From NCBI GenBank assembly GCA_937951485.1, contig CALEDJ010000068.1, positions 10,575 through 74,574 on the forward strand: a DNA stretch of 64,000 nucleotides. The letters run 5' to 3'. Position numbers and translations under genes: made by a program. The DNA is from an uncultured bacterium. Its GTDB lineage: Bacteria > Hydrogenedentota > Hydrogenedentia > Hydrogenedentales > CAILVY01. Numbering within the stretch: position 1 is the first letter of the stretch; every line of letters begins with the position of its first letter. Of the stretch, positions 1 through 9,158 are shown piece after piece. The notes below the pieces were generated by a model. The model saw only the letters and a program-made list of their open reading frames with translations, had not been told where the DNA came from and ran no database searches.

Positions 1-1231
1 CGATTGGTCCCAGCCATACGAGGTATGCGCCCACCCCCAGTGTGATGACTGCGGTGGCCAGGAAAATACCGCTTGGGCTGATTCCGAGTCTGTTGAACAA
101 CAGCCAGAAAAGCGCTGCGGCCACCATCATGCCGCCGAAAGTCGCCAGATTCAGGGTGGCTATCATGCCGCCCTTGATCTTGTCCGGACTGCGCTGCTGC
201 AACATGGCCGCGAGGGGCACGTCATAAACCCCGGCGCTGGCGCCCAGACCGAAAAGGAGCAGGGCGGTTGACGCATAGCGCCAGCCGGGTATGGCCATCA
301 GCACGCAGAAGACAGCCATGCCCAGGAAGCCGATGGGGGCCAGTCCCAATTCGATCTTGCCCCGCGAGAGATAGCCCGCCGCCAGACTGCCCAGCCCGAT
401 GCCCAGCGCCATCACCGCCAGCAGAATACCCTGAAGCCGTTCATCCAGCACATTGGCTTTCCCCAATTCGATGACATTCTGTATCACCAGCGCGCCCGCC
501 GCCCAGAAGAACGCGATGCCAATCAATGTCTGAAAGAGGCGCGCATCTTCCCAGAATATTCTCAGATAACGCCATATCCCGGAATAGGGATTGATCGGGA
601 TGCGCCGCCCGGGTTCCGCCGGCCGCGCCGGCGTCACAAAGAGCGATGCCGCTACGCCCACACCGGAAAAGCCGACCATCACCATCATGGCGTAATAAAC
701 TTTGTCACGGAATGCCGCCAGCAGGAAACCCGCCGCCGCATTGCCCAGAATGATGGCGAGAAAGGTCCACATGTTCAGCAGGCCGTTGCCCCAGGACAAC
801 CTTGATTCGGGAAGAATTTCGGGGAGAATCCCGTATTTCGCCGGACTGAAAAAGGCGCTTTGCATCGCCATAAGGAACAGCGTAAACAAAAGCAGGCAGG
901 GGCTGCGCATCAGCACGGCGGCCACCCCCATCATCATCACGCCGATTTCCCATACCTTGGTGCTTACCGTCACCCATTTCTTGCTGTATCGGTCGGCCAG
1001 GGCGCCCGCCAGCGCCGGAAACAGCAGCCACGGCAGATTAAAGACCGCCGTGCTCAGGGCCGTTGCCGGAAATTCGGTACTGGCCACCAGCACAGGCAGG
1101 TACAACATGATGATCAACTTGTAAACATTGTCGCTGAAGGCGCCCTGAAACTGCGTCACCAGAAGCGCCCAGAAACCTGCCTTGTTGAAAGAGTCCCCCT
1201 CCACGGCACTGCGTTGCGGCGACATCGTCAT
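1..1231 (-). CDS. MFS transporter, LplT/Aas-like (3' part outside window)
   Basis: The reading frame on the minus strand starts at the ATG at 1231 and stays open to base 1 (410 codons), so the C-terminus lies outside the window. The N-terminus reads FWALLVTQFQGAFSDNVYK, followed by hydrophobic segments and an ALADRYSKKW stretch. This is the A-motif region of major facilitator proteins, and the wording is close to the LplT (lysophospholipid transporter)/Aas N-terminal family. The visible portion would hold about 10-12 membrane segments. It lies 78 bp downstream of a MarR regulator on the same strand, so that regulator may control it. The substrate cannot be read from the sequence. Lysophospholipid flipping is inferred only from family resemblance. 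Confidence 0.8.
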   Translation of the reverse strand, partial: MTMSPQRSAVEGDSFNKAGFWALLVTQFQGAFSDNVYKLIIMLYLPVLVASTEFPATALSTAVFNLPWLLFPALAGALADRYSKKWVTVSTKVWEIGVMMMGVAAVLMRSPCLLLFTLFLMAMQSAFFSPAKYGILPEILPESRLSWGNGLLNMWTFLAIILGNAAAGFLLAAFRDKVYYAMMVMVGFSGVGVAASLFVTPARPAEPGRRIPINPYSGIWRYLRIFWEDARLFQTLIGIAFFWAAGALVIQNVIELGKANVLDERLQGILLAVMALGIGLGSLAAGYLSRGKIELGLAPIGFLGMAVFCVLMAIPGWRYASTALLLFGLGASAGVYDVPLAAMLQQRSPDKIKGGMIATLNLATFGGMMVAAALFWLLFNRLGISPSGIFLATAVITLGVGAYLVWLGPI

Positions 1232-1309
1232 TGCTCGTCTCCTGCACCGTCCCCCGCGGGGTGACGGCGTTGTCGCACGGCGGGTCCCGCCGCGCGCCGG
1301 GCGGTCGAA

Positions 1310-1780
1310 TCAGTCCTCTCGGCTCGTCCGCTCCCGAATCCGCTCCAATTGCGCAATCAATCTGCGACACTGTGCATCGTCAAAACATGCCAATACCCGG
1401 TGAATACCCTCCCGATACAGTGGCTCCACCTGGTTTACCAGGTCTAACCCCTTCCTGGTCAGGATCACATGATAGATACGCCGGTTCCCATGCACCGTCA
1501 CTCGCTTCACCAGTCCCTTGTCTTCCAACTTGTCCAGCACCGACGTCACGCTCGCCCGCGTTACAACCAGCCTTCGCCCCAAATCCGACTGTGTCCAGTC
1601 CCGCGTTTTGTATTTCAACGCAAACAGCACGTTGAATTGCGCCTCGGTGAGACCGAAACGCCGGAAAAGCGCCACCCCCTTCATGCTGAGCACCGTCGCC
1701 GTGCGCACGATATTCAAAACCGCCTCATGCCGCACATCTTCGATGGGTTGATCGAGATCGAGTTCTTTGTTCAACGACAT
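1310..1780 (-). CDS. MarR family transcriptional regulator
   Basis: The product is 156 aa from the ATG at 1780 (MSLNKELD). An upstream in-frame start exists at 1813, but it adds 11 residues not typical of the family. The core has the winged-helix pattern of MarR proteins: LTEAQFNVLFAL, then TQSDLGRRLVVTRASVTSVLDKL (recognition helix, about residues 70-92), and KGLVKRVTVHGNRRIYHVILT (wing, with the usual D/N-R-R motif). Helices at both ends would form the dimer interface. It is followed by the MFS gene on the same strand, a common arrangement in which a MarR dimer represses an adjacent exporter until a ligand binds. The ligand is unknown. Confidence 0.88.
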   Translation of the reverse strand: MSLNKELDLDQPIEDVRHEAVLNIVRTATVLSMKGVALFRRFGLTEAQFNVLFALKYKTRDWTQSDLGRRLVVTRASVTSVLDKLEDKGLVKRVTVHGNRRIYHVILTRKGLDLVNQVEPLYREGIHRVLACFDDAQCRRLIAQLERIRERTSRED

Positions 1781-1907
1781 CTTGCCACTCTCCCCGTTGA
1801 CTTCAAGGCGCATTGTAACCCGGGATACTGTTAGAAGTCAAACGGTTTCGGACAGAAAAAGCCGCCGCACCCCGGCGACATTTCCCTGCGGCCCCCTTCA
1901 CAAAGGC

Positions 1908-2762
1908 TTACCATCCGCGCAGTTTGGCCACTCGCCCCATAACGTCTTTTTCAAAGCGTTGGATATGCTCCCGGACGCACTGCGCAGGGTCCAATCCCGG
2001 CTCCTGAATGCAGGGCGTCAGGTCCATCGCGAAGGTGATGCCGGTGGTGACATCCACCCCATGGGACGCATGATAGGTGGCGTGGGCGCGACGGCGTCCA
2101 AGGGTGGCAAGATCATAGCGCTTGCCACCGGCGATTTGTGAATCGAAGATGCCCAGCAATGCCGCCTGCAGATTCTCATGGCCGGACACATCGAACGCGA
2201 TCTTGTCGGCGTCATCCATCCAATCCAGGTCCCGCCATACCTCACACCCGTAAAGCGCCGCGGGACGCTCATCCGGCGGCAGTCCCCGGATGGCTTCGAT
2301 GAGTTTCAGCGTCACGCCGACATGCGTGTCGTGCTTGTCAGCGAGATTATGGGTATAGACGACTTGCGGGCGCGTAGCGCGCAGAATCGCGGCCAAGTCT
2401 TCCACGGGTCGCGTCTCCGCCGGATCCTTCACGGCGCCGCTGGGATAATCGAGCAGGAACTGGGCGGCGTATTCACCGAGCACCGCCGCCTTCTTTTGTT
2501 CGATCCGGCGCACGGCCATCATGTCCTCATCGGTGTAGTCGGCATAGACATCAGTGCGCGGAGAGCCTCCGCCATTGGTCATCACCACGCCGGTGAACCA
2601 CTGGTCGGGGCGCTGAAAACACGCCAGGATGCCGTCATAGGCCATGATTTCCAGGTCGTCCTGATGCGCACCCACGGCGAGATGCGTAGTGCGCGCCAGG
2701 GCCGCCGCCTCCGGTACGTTGTCAGGGATGAACAATTCCGCGCTTTGCAGATGCAGTTTCAT
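1908..2762 (-). CDS. PIG-L (LmbE-like) family deacetylase
   Basis: The product is 284 aa, using the ATG at 2762; a GTG at 2771 is also in frame. The N-terminal zinc motif appears as AHQDDLE (the family form is AHPDDxE), and a second histidine motif, HNLADKHDTHVGV, lies near the middle. PIG-L/LmbE enzymes are zinc-dependent N-deacetylases of N-acetylglucosamine-type substrates, including GlcNAc-PI and mycothiol or bacillithiol precursors. The exact substrate cannot be assigned here. The gene begins about 15 bp after the ROK-kinase gene on the same strand, so the two are probably cotranscribed, which supports a role in amino-sugar handling. No signal peptide is visible, so a cytoplasmic location is expected. 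Confidence 0.88.
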   Translation of the reverse strand: MKLHLQSAELFIPDNVPEAAALARTTHLAVGAHQDDLEIMAYDGILACFQRPDQWFTGVVMTNGGGSPRTDVYADYTDEDMMAVRRIEQKKAAVLGEYAAQFLLDYPSGAVKDPAETRPVEDLAAILRATRPQVVYTHNLADKHDTHVGVTLKLIEAIRGLPPDERPAALYGCEVWRDLDWMDDADKIAFDVSGHENLQAALLGIFDSQIAGGKRYDLATLGRRRAHATYHASHGVDVTTGITFAMDLTPCIQEPGLDPAQCVREHIQRFEKDVMGRVAKLRGW

Positions 2763-2777
2763 GATGGTCACCTTGTA

Positions 2778-4172
2778 TCATTTGATTTCGGGGAGACTGG
2801 CCGCAGCGATGGATTGCCCGACGCGGCGGCTTTTCTCGTCGGGCAACTGGATGTTCACGCCGGAGAGTTCTGGGAACTCCTCCCGGAGGATGCGGTTCGC
2901 GCCGTCCAGGATCAAAGAACCGCCGCTGCCGCTGGTGCAGCGTCCGAGAATAAGCACATGCTTCAGGGCATAGAAATCGGCGTAGTGCGCGATGCCGTAG
3001 CCCATGTACACGCCCATCGTCTCCCAGATTTTGCGCGCGCCCTCGTCGCCCGCCTCGAGTTTTTCCTGCACATATTTCAGGCGTTCCGCGTCCGTGACGC
3101 CGGCGGGAACCTCAATGCCCGCCTTCGGCGCAAGCCGAAACACGCACTGTTGCGAGAAGTAATTGGCCCCCACCCCGCGATCGCCGGACCATTCCTCCAC
3201 CGGCGCGTCTGGATCGTAATCCACCGGACAGAACGCCAGTTCGTTCAGCCAGTCCGTGATGTTGCCGTCGAGATTGACGTAACCGCCCGCCTCGCTGGAC
3301 CCCAGCGCCACACCCAGCACCCCATTATCCTCCAATGACATGGAACCCGCCAGCGCGGTCACTTCCCCATCGTTCACCACCACCAACGGCACGCCCATTT
3401 CGCGCCCGATGCGCAGGAACATATCGTGCACTTCGGCAAAACGTTCCTTGGGGATGCCGCGAAACAGCGAGGCCACCATGGGCCTGTTGTCAATATAAAC
3501 CCCCGCGGAACTGCCGCCGATGGCGTCCACGCGCGGCATTTTTGCGGCCGCTGTCTTAATTGCCGTAAGCACTTCATTGTAGTGGTAGGCCGGGTCGCTG
3601 TGTTTTCGCGGTTCCCAGACCACTTCCTCGCTGAACACCGCCTTGCCGTCAATCACCGCCGAGACCTTGCGGTCCGACGCGCCGAGATCGAAACCGATCC
3701 GGCAGCCTTCCAGATGCCGGCCGAGCGCCTGGCTGATTTCCCGTGCCGGAGGCACCTCCTCCGGATTGCACGGAAGTACCGTAAATGCACGCTCATAGAC
3801 CTGATCGCCCATGAAATGATAGTCAAAGGCGCGGGGACCGTCCGGATGATAGCATCGCTGCAGATGATCGCCAACGGAACGCGGGCCACCAACGTAAACC
3901 TTGTACCCGCCGCGCTGCCACAACAGGAACTTCAGCAACCGCTCCGCATAGAACAGGTTGGCTGCCGCGTCCGGATGGTCCTCCGGGAAGACGCGTGTTT
4001 CAAAGCGCGATATCGCGCCGTTGCTCCGCTCCAAACCGATAACCAGCGGCACGCCGCCGCCCGCTGCGTCCACCCGTTGCAGGAACGCCCGATTCGCCAG
4101 CACCGCCGGACGAAACGCCTCGTCCAAAGGCGGAATAAAACGTGGCTTCACCAACATCCAATTCTCCGACAT
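2778..4172 (-). CDS. ROK/ASKHA-type sugar kinase-like protein
   Basis: The product is 464 aa, longer than ordinary ROK kinases (about 300 aa), with roughly 150 extra residues at the N-terminus. The ASKHA phosphate-1 loop is seen as IGFDLGASDRKVSAV near residue 160. An internal VVVNDGEVTALAGS segment matches the ROK catalytic Asp region, and GVALGSSEAGGYV looks like the phosphate-2 loop. A CXC-type zinc motif of ROK repressors is not apparent, and there is no helix-turn-helix, so an enzyme is more likely than a regulator. It is the first gene of a probable operon with the PIG-L deacetylase. Phosphorylation of a hexose or amino sugar is inferred, and the substrate is unknown. Confidence 0.72.
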   Translation of the reverse strand: MSENWMLVKPRFIPPLDEAFRPAVLANRAFLQRVDAAGGGVPLVIGLERSNGAISRFETRVFPEDHPDAAANLFYAERLLKFLLWQRGGYKVYVGGPRSVGDHLQRCYHPDGPRAFDYHFMGDQVYERAFTVLPCNPEEVPPAREISQALGRHLEGCRIGFDLGASDRKVSAVIDGKAVFSEEVVWEPRKHSDPAYHYNEVLTAIKTAAAKMPRVDAIGGSSAGVYIDNRPMVASLFRGIPKERFAEVHDMFLRIGREMGVPLVVVNDGEVTALAGSMSLEDNGVLGVALGSSEAGGYVNLDGNITDWLNELAFCPVDYDPDAPVEEWSGDRGVGANYFSQQCVFRLAPKAGIEVPAGVTDAERLKYVQEKLEAGDEGARKIWETMGVYMGYGIAHYADFYALKHVLILGRCTSGSGGSLILDGANRILREEFPELSGVNIQLPDEKSRRVGQSIAAASLPEIK

Positions 4173-4224
4173 GACATTGCCCTTCCATCAATTGTGTGCT
4201 GCTTTTTGGTGGAAAGCGGCGCTC

Positions 4225-4233
4225 ACTATAACA
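4225..4233 (-). promoter_or_regulatory. Extended -10 promoter candidate for the ROK-kinase operon
   Basis: On the minus strand the sequence reads TGT-TATAGT, an extended -10 element, about 50 bp upstream of the ATG at 4172. No good -35 hexamer is found 17 bp upstream. The call rests on similarity to the TGn-TATA elements elsewhere in this window. Confidence 0.4.
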
Positions 4234-4338
4234 TATTGCAACCGCGTTGCGGGACCCATGGGTTCCGCGTTGACACGATGTATGGGGCGCCCTACGCTGA
4301 CGGATAACACTCAAGACGTTACGAGATAAGCATTATGC

Positions 4339-4370
4339 CCCCTGAATTGAAGAGATTGCAGAATCAGGGG
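4339..4370. terminator. Stem-loop directly after the antitoxin gene
   Basis: CCCCTGA (4339-4345) and TCAGGGG (4364-4370) form a perfect 7-bp stem closing an 18-nt loop, immediately beyond the antitoxin stop codon. There is no clear U-tract, so this may be an mRNA 3'-end structure rather than a classical terminator. Confidence 0.35.
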
Positions 4371-4613
4371 TCAACTGCCGGGATGCCTTGTTAACTGCCG
4401 GGTGGTATTGGTAAGTTCGAGTAACGACCTCAAAGCGGTGTTTACCGCCTTTGAATCCTGAAACGCCTTTGCGACATCCGGTTCCAGGACGATTATGGAT
4501 GACTTCTCGGCTAACAGACATTTATAATATTTCCCGCGTGATGCCTTGGCGTAATCAAAAACATATTCGGAACGCATTGTATCCTTTTCTTTCTTATGTT
4601 CCTTCTTCATGGC
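4371..4613 (-). CDS. Putative antitoxin of the adjacent BrnT-type toxin
   Basis: The product is 80 aa from the ATG at 4613 (MKKEHKKEKD). A second possible start at MRSEYVFDYAKASRGKYY gives a 68-residue form. The core MRSEY-F-Y-RGKY followed by IVLEPDVAKAFQDSKAVN matches a widespread small antitoxin-like family found next to RelE-fold toxins. It is not the DUF4415 BrnA family usually paired with BrnT. The start overlaps the last 20 nt of the toxin gene in another frame, which implies translational coupling; the GGAAAGGAAA purine run just before the ATG serves as the ribosome-binding site. The last dozen residues derive from a short direct repeat (AACTGCCGGG, twice), so the C-terminus may be altered. 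Confidence 0.7.
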   Translation of the reverse strand, partial: AMKKEHKKEKDTMRSEYVFDYAKASRGKYYKCLLAEKSSIIVLEPDVAKAFQDSKAVNTALRSLLELTNTTRQLTRHPGS

Positions 4614-4869
4614 GTTTCCTTTCCTTCGCGGTTGCCTGGCGTGCACTGATTATCTGCAATGTGCCTTCTCGTTCCGTGTGGATAACCACGCACAATCTGT
4701 TTCGCGAAGAATGCCCGATGGTGATGAAACGGCCCTCGTCGTCTGAATGGTCAGGGTCGTCAAATGTTGCCGAGAGTGGATCATAAAAAACGGTCGCCGC
4801 CTCTTCAAAAGACATCGCATGCTTTTGTAAATTTCTACGGGCCTTCCCATGATCCCACTCAAATTGCAT
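4594..4869 (-). CDS. brnT: BrnT family type II toxin (RNase)
   Basis: The product is 91 aa, the normal BrnT length. It opens with FEWDHGKARRNLQKH, the hallmark EWD-xxK-xxxN-xxKHG-like block of BrnT, continues with SFEEAATVFYD and RFITIGHSS, and ends with IISARQATAKERKRHEE, the conserved IISAR-A-xxE-R-xYE tail. BrnT proteins are RelE-fold endoribonucleases that cleave mRNA and are neutralised by an antitoxin encoded immediately downstream. That is the arrangement here: toxin first, antitoxin overlapping its 3' end. The catalytic pattern appears intact, so the module is probably functional. No promoter with good hexamers was found. Confidence 0.88.
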   Translation of the reverse strand: MQFEWDHGKARRNLQKHAMSFEEAATVFYDPLSATFDDPDHSDDEGRFITIGHSSRNRLCVVIHTEREGTLQIISARQATAKERKRHEEGT

Positions 4870-5233
4870 AGGCAGATTTCACTATCCAGAACGATGTCAG
4901 AGCGACGGTTCATATGGCAAATCTTGCGGCAATGACAAATTCACGTCCAATCTGTCCGTTTTCATGATAATATCACCCCAGTTCTGCGAACACAATGCTT
5001 GATTCCAATCTTAATTGCGGTCGTTGCGCCGATTCCCTCCGTTTTGTGGGGTCTGCGCGATCCGGTTTGACTCGCTGAAGAGACCTCTTTACCATGTCGG
5101 ACCATGCGGAATGAATCCCATTGAACGCTGAATCGCGCTGATTCATCCAAGGGGTCCGACTGCTCCGAAAGATGTGGATGCCGGGTTCCATTTTGTCAAA
5201 TACACCCGGAACGATAAAAGGAAAAAGAGGAAG
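4870..5233. other. Divergent intergenic region, 364 bp
   Basis: This lies between the minus-strand toxin module and the plus-strand glycosidase-like gene. It holds one sigma70-like promoter (separate entry). A 6-bp stem, CCGGGT/ACCCGG, lies about 30 bp before the plus-strand start. Open frames crossing it are not supported by any recognisable protein. Nothing else is seen. Confidence 0.5.
5067..5095 (+). promoter_or_regulatory. Sigma70-like promoter for the glycosidase-like gene
   Basis: TTGACT at 5067-5072 and TACCAT at 5090-5095 are separated by exactly 17 bp and lie about 140 bp upstream of the ATG at 5234. The -35 matches five of six consensus bases and the -10 matches three or four. Confidence 0.4.
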
Positions 5234-7270
5234 ATGAACCTGGAAAACAATTATGTCCGCGTCACATTCCACCCGGAAACAGGCGGTTTCGCGTCGCTGT
5301 ATGACAAGAAAACGAGTTTCGAATATATTGCCGCGCCGGAGCGGGCGATGCCGTTCCGATTGATGACGCCGCTGGGGGAACGCGCCTGGTTGCATGAGGA
5401 CGCGCGGGGCGCGGATATCGAGATTGCCGGCGCAACGGCGCGCGTCCGATACACCATTGCCGGTATTGAAGCAGAGGCCGTTTATGTGCTTGACGGCCCT
5501 GCGATTCTGGCGACGCTGCGCGTGGCGAACCATGGCGAACGCACCATCGAGGAGGTCATGTTCCCGATGGCGCGCGGCATCGCCGCGATCCCGGAAGGGG
5601 AGATCATCTGGCCGATGTTCTTCCGGCGGAATCTGGGCGATCCGTTTCAGACGGACACGGAGCAGGGACGTGGCGCACCCTTCGGCAGCGATCACCACAC
5701 ATGGAATGAGTGGACGCAGAAACAGCATATGCGCTACCCCCAGCACTTGTGCAGCGCCTGGTGCGACTATGGCAACAGGGCGCACGGGCTTGGCATGGAG
5801 GGATGCCACACGGATTTTTCGATCATGGACTTTTTCTTTCACAAGGTAGTCGAGAAAACCCGCGCCCCCGTCCGGCGCACGCTGGATATGATCATTTCGC
5901 ATCCGCGCCGGGTGCGCCCCGGAGAGACTTATACATCATCTCCCGTAAGGATCACGTTGCATGAGGGTGACTGGCGGGCCGTGGCGGGCGCACACCGCGA
6001 CTGGCTGGAAACGTGGGTGCGGAAACCGAACCGACCGCGCGCCTTCGCCGAGAGCATCGGCTGGCATTTTTTCTTCTTGAAGCACCAGGACGGCTGGGAA
6101 TCGCACACCTACGAGGAACTCCCGCGACTGGCCGAAGCCGCGCTTGCCGCGGGATGTCGTTACCTGATGCTCTTCGGCTGGCAGACCGGCGGCCACGACA
6201 ACAACTACTGGTACCGCTATGCGCCCAACGAGGATTGGGGCGGCGAAGCCGCGCTGCGGCGCGCGGTGGAGCAGTGCCGCGCGATGGGGGTGGAGTTGAT
6301 ACCATTTTTCAACGGCACACTCGCGAATGTGGAAATGCCGGAGCATAAATCGTTCGGATACAAATGGGAAGCCAAGACCCGGTCGGGGCATCCCTATTAC
6401 GCGGGCGACTGGGCGCGGTGTAACTTTGATGTGCCGATGCGCAACCGCGCCATGCTGCACCATGAAATCTGTTTTTGCGAGGAACAACAGGCGTATTTTC
6501 TGGAAACGGTGGCGCGGATTGCGCAGCGATACGGTTTCGGCAACCTGCAACTCGACCAGATTTCGGAAAAGGCACTCTTGTGCTATGACGACGCACACGG
6601 CCATGTGACGCCCGACCGGGCGCCTATAGATGGACTCGCAGCATTGCTGCCCAAAACGCGCGCGCTGGTGCGCGAGGTGAATCCCGAAGGGGTGATGATT
6701 TCAGAATGCCTTAACGATTTCACCGGCCAGTGGTGTGACAGTTCATGGGACTGGACGGCGCTGCTGCCCTTCCCCGACCCGGTGCTCTATACCCTGCCCT
6801 GGCTGATGGGAAGTCTGGAAATTGACGCGCTGGAATATGGTGAAGTGAATCAGGCATTCGCCTACAAACTGCATCTGGACATGAAAATTGACGGCGGCGA
6901 CGGTCTGATCACCCAGTATCCGGATTTTACAGCGCATGTGCGGCGCAATGCCGAACTGCGCCGCCGCGTAGCGGAGTATTACGCGCTCGGCGATTACCGC
7001 GCACAGGACGGCGCGGCAATCCAGGCGTCCGACAACGTACTGGTGACCGTGTTCCACAATCGCGCCGCACACAAGGCCGCCATTGTCGCAGCGGAATGCG
7101 CAGGCCGCGCCGGGGCGGCAGAGATTGCGCACGAATGGCAGACCAGCGCGCTGGAGGTCCGCTTGGATTCCAACATGCGCGCGGCGCGGACGGTCAGTCC
7201 AAACGAACCTCTCAATCTATCTTTGGAGCGCTATGAAATTGTTGTAATCTGCCTCGACCTCGCTGACTGA
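5234..7270 (+). CDS. Glycoside hydrolase-like TIM-barrel protein (DUF6259-type)
   Basis: The product is 678 aa from the ATG at 5234, preceded by an AAAGAGGAAG ribosome-binding site. An earlier in-frame ATG at 5174 has no such site. The first about 220 residues look like a beta-sandwich (FHPETGGFASLYDKKT, galactose-mutarotase-like opening). The central part reads as a (beta/alpha)8 barrel with acidic strand ends, NLQLDQIS and MISECLND, and several Trp-rich loops (WCDSSWDW) typical of sugar-binding clefts. The organisation resembles the DUF6259 glycosidase-like family common in PVC bacteria. No signal peptide is visible, so it may act on imported oligosaccharides. The catalytic pair and substrate are not established. 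Its stop is 4 bp from the convergent pckG stop. Confidence 0.6.
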   Translation: MNLENNYVRVTFHPETGGFASLYDKKTSFEYIAAPERAMPFRLMTPLGERAWLHEDARGADIEIAGATARVRYTIAGIEAEAVYVLDGPAILATLRVANHGERTIEEVMFPMARGIAAIPEGEIIWPMFFRRNLGDPFQTDTEQGRGAPFGSDHHTWNEWTQKQHMRYPQHLCSAWCDYGNRAHGLGMEGCHTDFSIMDFFFHKVVEKTRAPVRRTLDMIISHPRRVRPGETYTSSPVRITLHEGDWRAVAGAHRDWLETWVRKPNRPRAFAESIGWHFFFLKHQDGWESHTYEELPRLAEAALAAGCRYLMLFGWQTGGHDNNYWYRYAPNEDWGGEAALRRAVEQCRAMGVELIPFFNGTLANVEMPEHKSFGYKWEAKTRSGHPYYAGDWARCNFDVPMRNRAMLHHEICFCEEQQAYFLETVARIAQRYGFGNLQLDQISEKALLCYDDAHGHVTPDRAPIDGLAALLPKTRALVREVNPEGVMISECLNDFTGQWCDSSWDWTALLPFPDPVLYTLPWLMGSLEIDALEYGEVNQAFAYKLHLDMKIDGGDGLITQYPDFTAHVRRNAELRRRVAEYYALGDYRAQDGAAIQASDNVLVTVFHNRAAHKAAIVAAECAGRAGAAEIAHEWQTSALEVRLDSNMRAARTVSPNEPLNLSLERYEIVVICLDLAD

Positions 7271-7274
7271 AAAG

Positions 7275-9158
7275 TCATCCGGCGGGGAAACATTCCGGGG
7301 AAATATAGGAACCAAATTCCTTCTCGGCGGCGAGAAGACGCGCCCGCTGGTTCGCCCAGACCCGGAACAACGCCTGCGGAATATCGGTGACATTTTCCTT
7401 GAAGAACTTTTCCACCCGGTCCAGTTTGGCCAGGTTCTCCTGCACCCGGATGGTGAATTGATTGACGTAATCCTGTTTTGTGTATTCCTTGTTCAGCACC
7501 TGCTTGAAGAGCCGCACCAGGTCTTCGAAACACGGGATACAACCCGTTGGGGTCTTCACGCATCCCACTTCTCCGTGAACCCGCTGCTCCATCCACTTCA
7601 CCCATACATGCTTGTCGCGCACGCCGTTGACAAACCTGCCCTCTTTGTCGCGCAGAAAATAGTTTACGCCGAAGACGAAGGGGACGCGCGTGAGTTTCTT
7701 GCCGAATTCGAGATTGTTTTGCACGTATTTTCCGAGCGGAATGGAGACAAAATCCTGAATGCTCATCAGGTTGATTTCGGGTACACCCTCTTTTCCGATG
7801 GTGGCGAAAGTCGTCTCTGTTTCCAGGCTCGCACCATAGGCGACAATTCCATGTTCCCAGTCAAATGCCTGCTGGCACGGAACGTAGGCCTTGGGATCAC
7901 GGCCACCGTACATGATGCCACCCAGTTCGACGCCCGCGGGATTCTCCAATTCGGGATCGCAATTCTCCAGGGCATGCAGCGCGACCGCATACCGCGCGTT
8001 TTTGTGCGCCAGCGGAATCTCCGCGCCGCTTTCATCTTTTTTGCCTTTGTACCATTCCCCAGAAAAGTTCTCCCCGTCGTCCGGCGTGTCAACCCCCATG
8101 CCGAGCCAATAAGGTTTGCCGTCCTTGACGAGCACGTTCGAGAAAATCACTTCACCAGGCTTGTTGAGCACATCCCAGATAGCGGGGTCATCTTTGGCGG
8201 TGACATTTTGAATGATGCCGAAAATGCCCGATTCGGCATTGGCGGCCATGCAGCGGCCATTAACGGCGCGGAAGTAAGCGATATCATCCCCCAGAATCAA
8301 CTCACCGGGGAGCATCGCTGTTGAGGTCTTGCCGCAGGCGCTGGGAAAAGCGCCGGCAAAATAGGTCTTCCGTCCGCCTTTGCCATGCACCCCCATCAGG
8401 AACATATGCTCGGCCAGCCAGCCTTCACGGTCGGCCTTGCGGATGGTGAGGCGCAGCGCAAGTTTCTTGAGTCCCACCGTGTTCCCGGCGTACTGGGTAT
8501 TCACGCTGTACACCGTGTCCGTGGTGTGATCAATATAGATGCGCTTCTTATCATGTTCGACGCTGATCATGCGCTCATCCACCTTCCCGCTGGAGTGCAG
8601 CGTCGCAAAGAAATGCGCCTTCGGTCCGAGTCGTTTGAACTCTTCATAGCCCAGCCGGTAGAGCAGGTCCAGCGCGTGGGAGACATAGAAGGAATCCGTA
8701 CACTCCACGCAAGGAATGCTGAAATCGGAGTGGTTGGGGCCGAGGGTCATGAAGCGGACAATCATGGTCCGGCCTTTCATGGCGCCTTTGAGCAGCCCTC
8801 GTACTTCCGCCAGCCCCTCCTCGCGTTCAATCTGATTAAGCGCAGCGCTCAGCGATTCGCCCTTGGGCACCAGGTATCTGGTGACTTCCCGGTCACGGCC
8901 CTGATCCTCCATGCCATCGAAATGAATGGTGTGACCGGGAATCTTCAACGGACGTTCTTCACCAAGTTTGATGGCCATTTCACGGGTATGCTGCATATCC
9001 TCGGGGGAATCCGTGCAGACCCACACCGAATCAGGCGTACAAAGTTCAATGGCATCTGCAACAAAGGCGTGGAGCGCTTCGTTATCAATGGCCGCCAGCC
9101 GCTCGTAATTGCGACTGTCCAGTTTTGTCTTCAGATGTATCAGGTGCTGGTTGCTCAT
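7275..9158 (-). CDS. pckG: Phosphoenolpyruvate carboxykinase (GTP)
   Basis: The product is 627 aa, the usual length of the GTP-dependent enzyme, which interconverts oxaloacetate and PEP in gluconeogenesis or anaplerosis. The diagnostic P-loop with the reactive cysteine is present as FPSACGKTSTAML near residue 275, followed by GDDIAYFR (metal and kinase-2 region). ANAESGIFGI and VIFSNVLVKDG are also highly conserved in this class, and the ATP-type PckA has different signatures. It is monocistronic: a 351-bp upstream region separates it from a divergent gene and it converges on the glycosidase-like gene. The start is MSNQHLIHLK. Confidence 0.97.
   Translation of the reverse strand: MSNQHLIHLKTKLDSRNYERLAAIDNEALHAFVADAIELCTPDSVWVCTDSPEDMQHTREMAIKLGEERPLKIPGHTIHFDGMEDQGRDREVTRYLVPKGESLSAALNQIEREEGLAEVRGLLKGAMKGRTMIVRFMTLGPNHSDFSIPCVECTDSFYVSHALDLLYRLGYEEFKRLGPKAHFFATLHSSGKVDERMISVEHDKKRIYIDHTTDTVYSVNTQYAGNTVGLKKLALRLTIRKADREGWLAEHMFLMGVHGKGGRKTYFAGAFPSACGKTSTAMLPGELILGDDIAYFRAVNGRCMAANAESGIFGIIQNVTAKDDPAIWDVLNKPGEVIFSNVLVKDGKPYWLGMGVDTPDDGENFSGEWYKGKKDESGAEIPLAHKNARYAVALHALENCDPELENPAGVELGGIMYGGRDPKAYVPCQQAFDWEHGIVAYGASLETETTFATIGKEGVPEINLMSIQDFVSIPLGKYVQNNLEFGKKLTRVPFVFGVNYFLRDKEGRFVNGVRDKHVWVKWMEQRVHGEVGCVKTPTGCIPCFEDLVRLFKQVLNKEYTKQDYVNQFTIRVQENLAKLDRVEKFFKENVTDIPQALFRVWANQRARLLAAEKEFGSYISPECFPAG

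Noticed and set aside
4973-5902. A 309-codon open frame on the minus strand
   Set aside because: It lies antisense to the glycosidase-like gene and in its leader, has a composition typical of GC-rich shadow frames, and shows no family motif.
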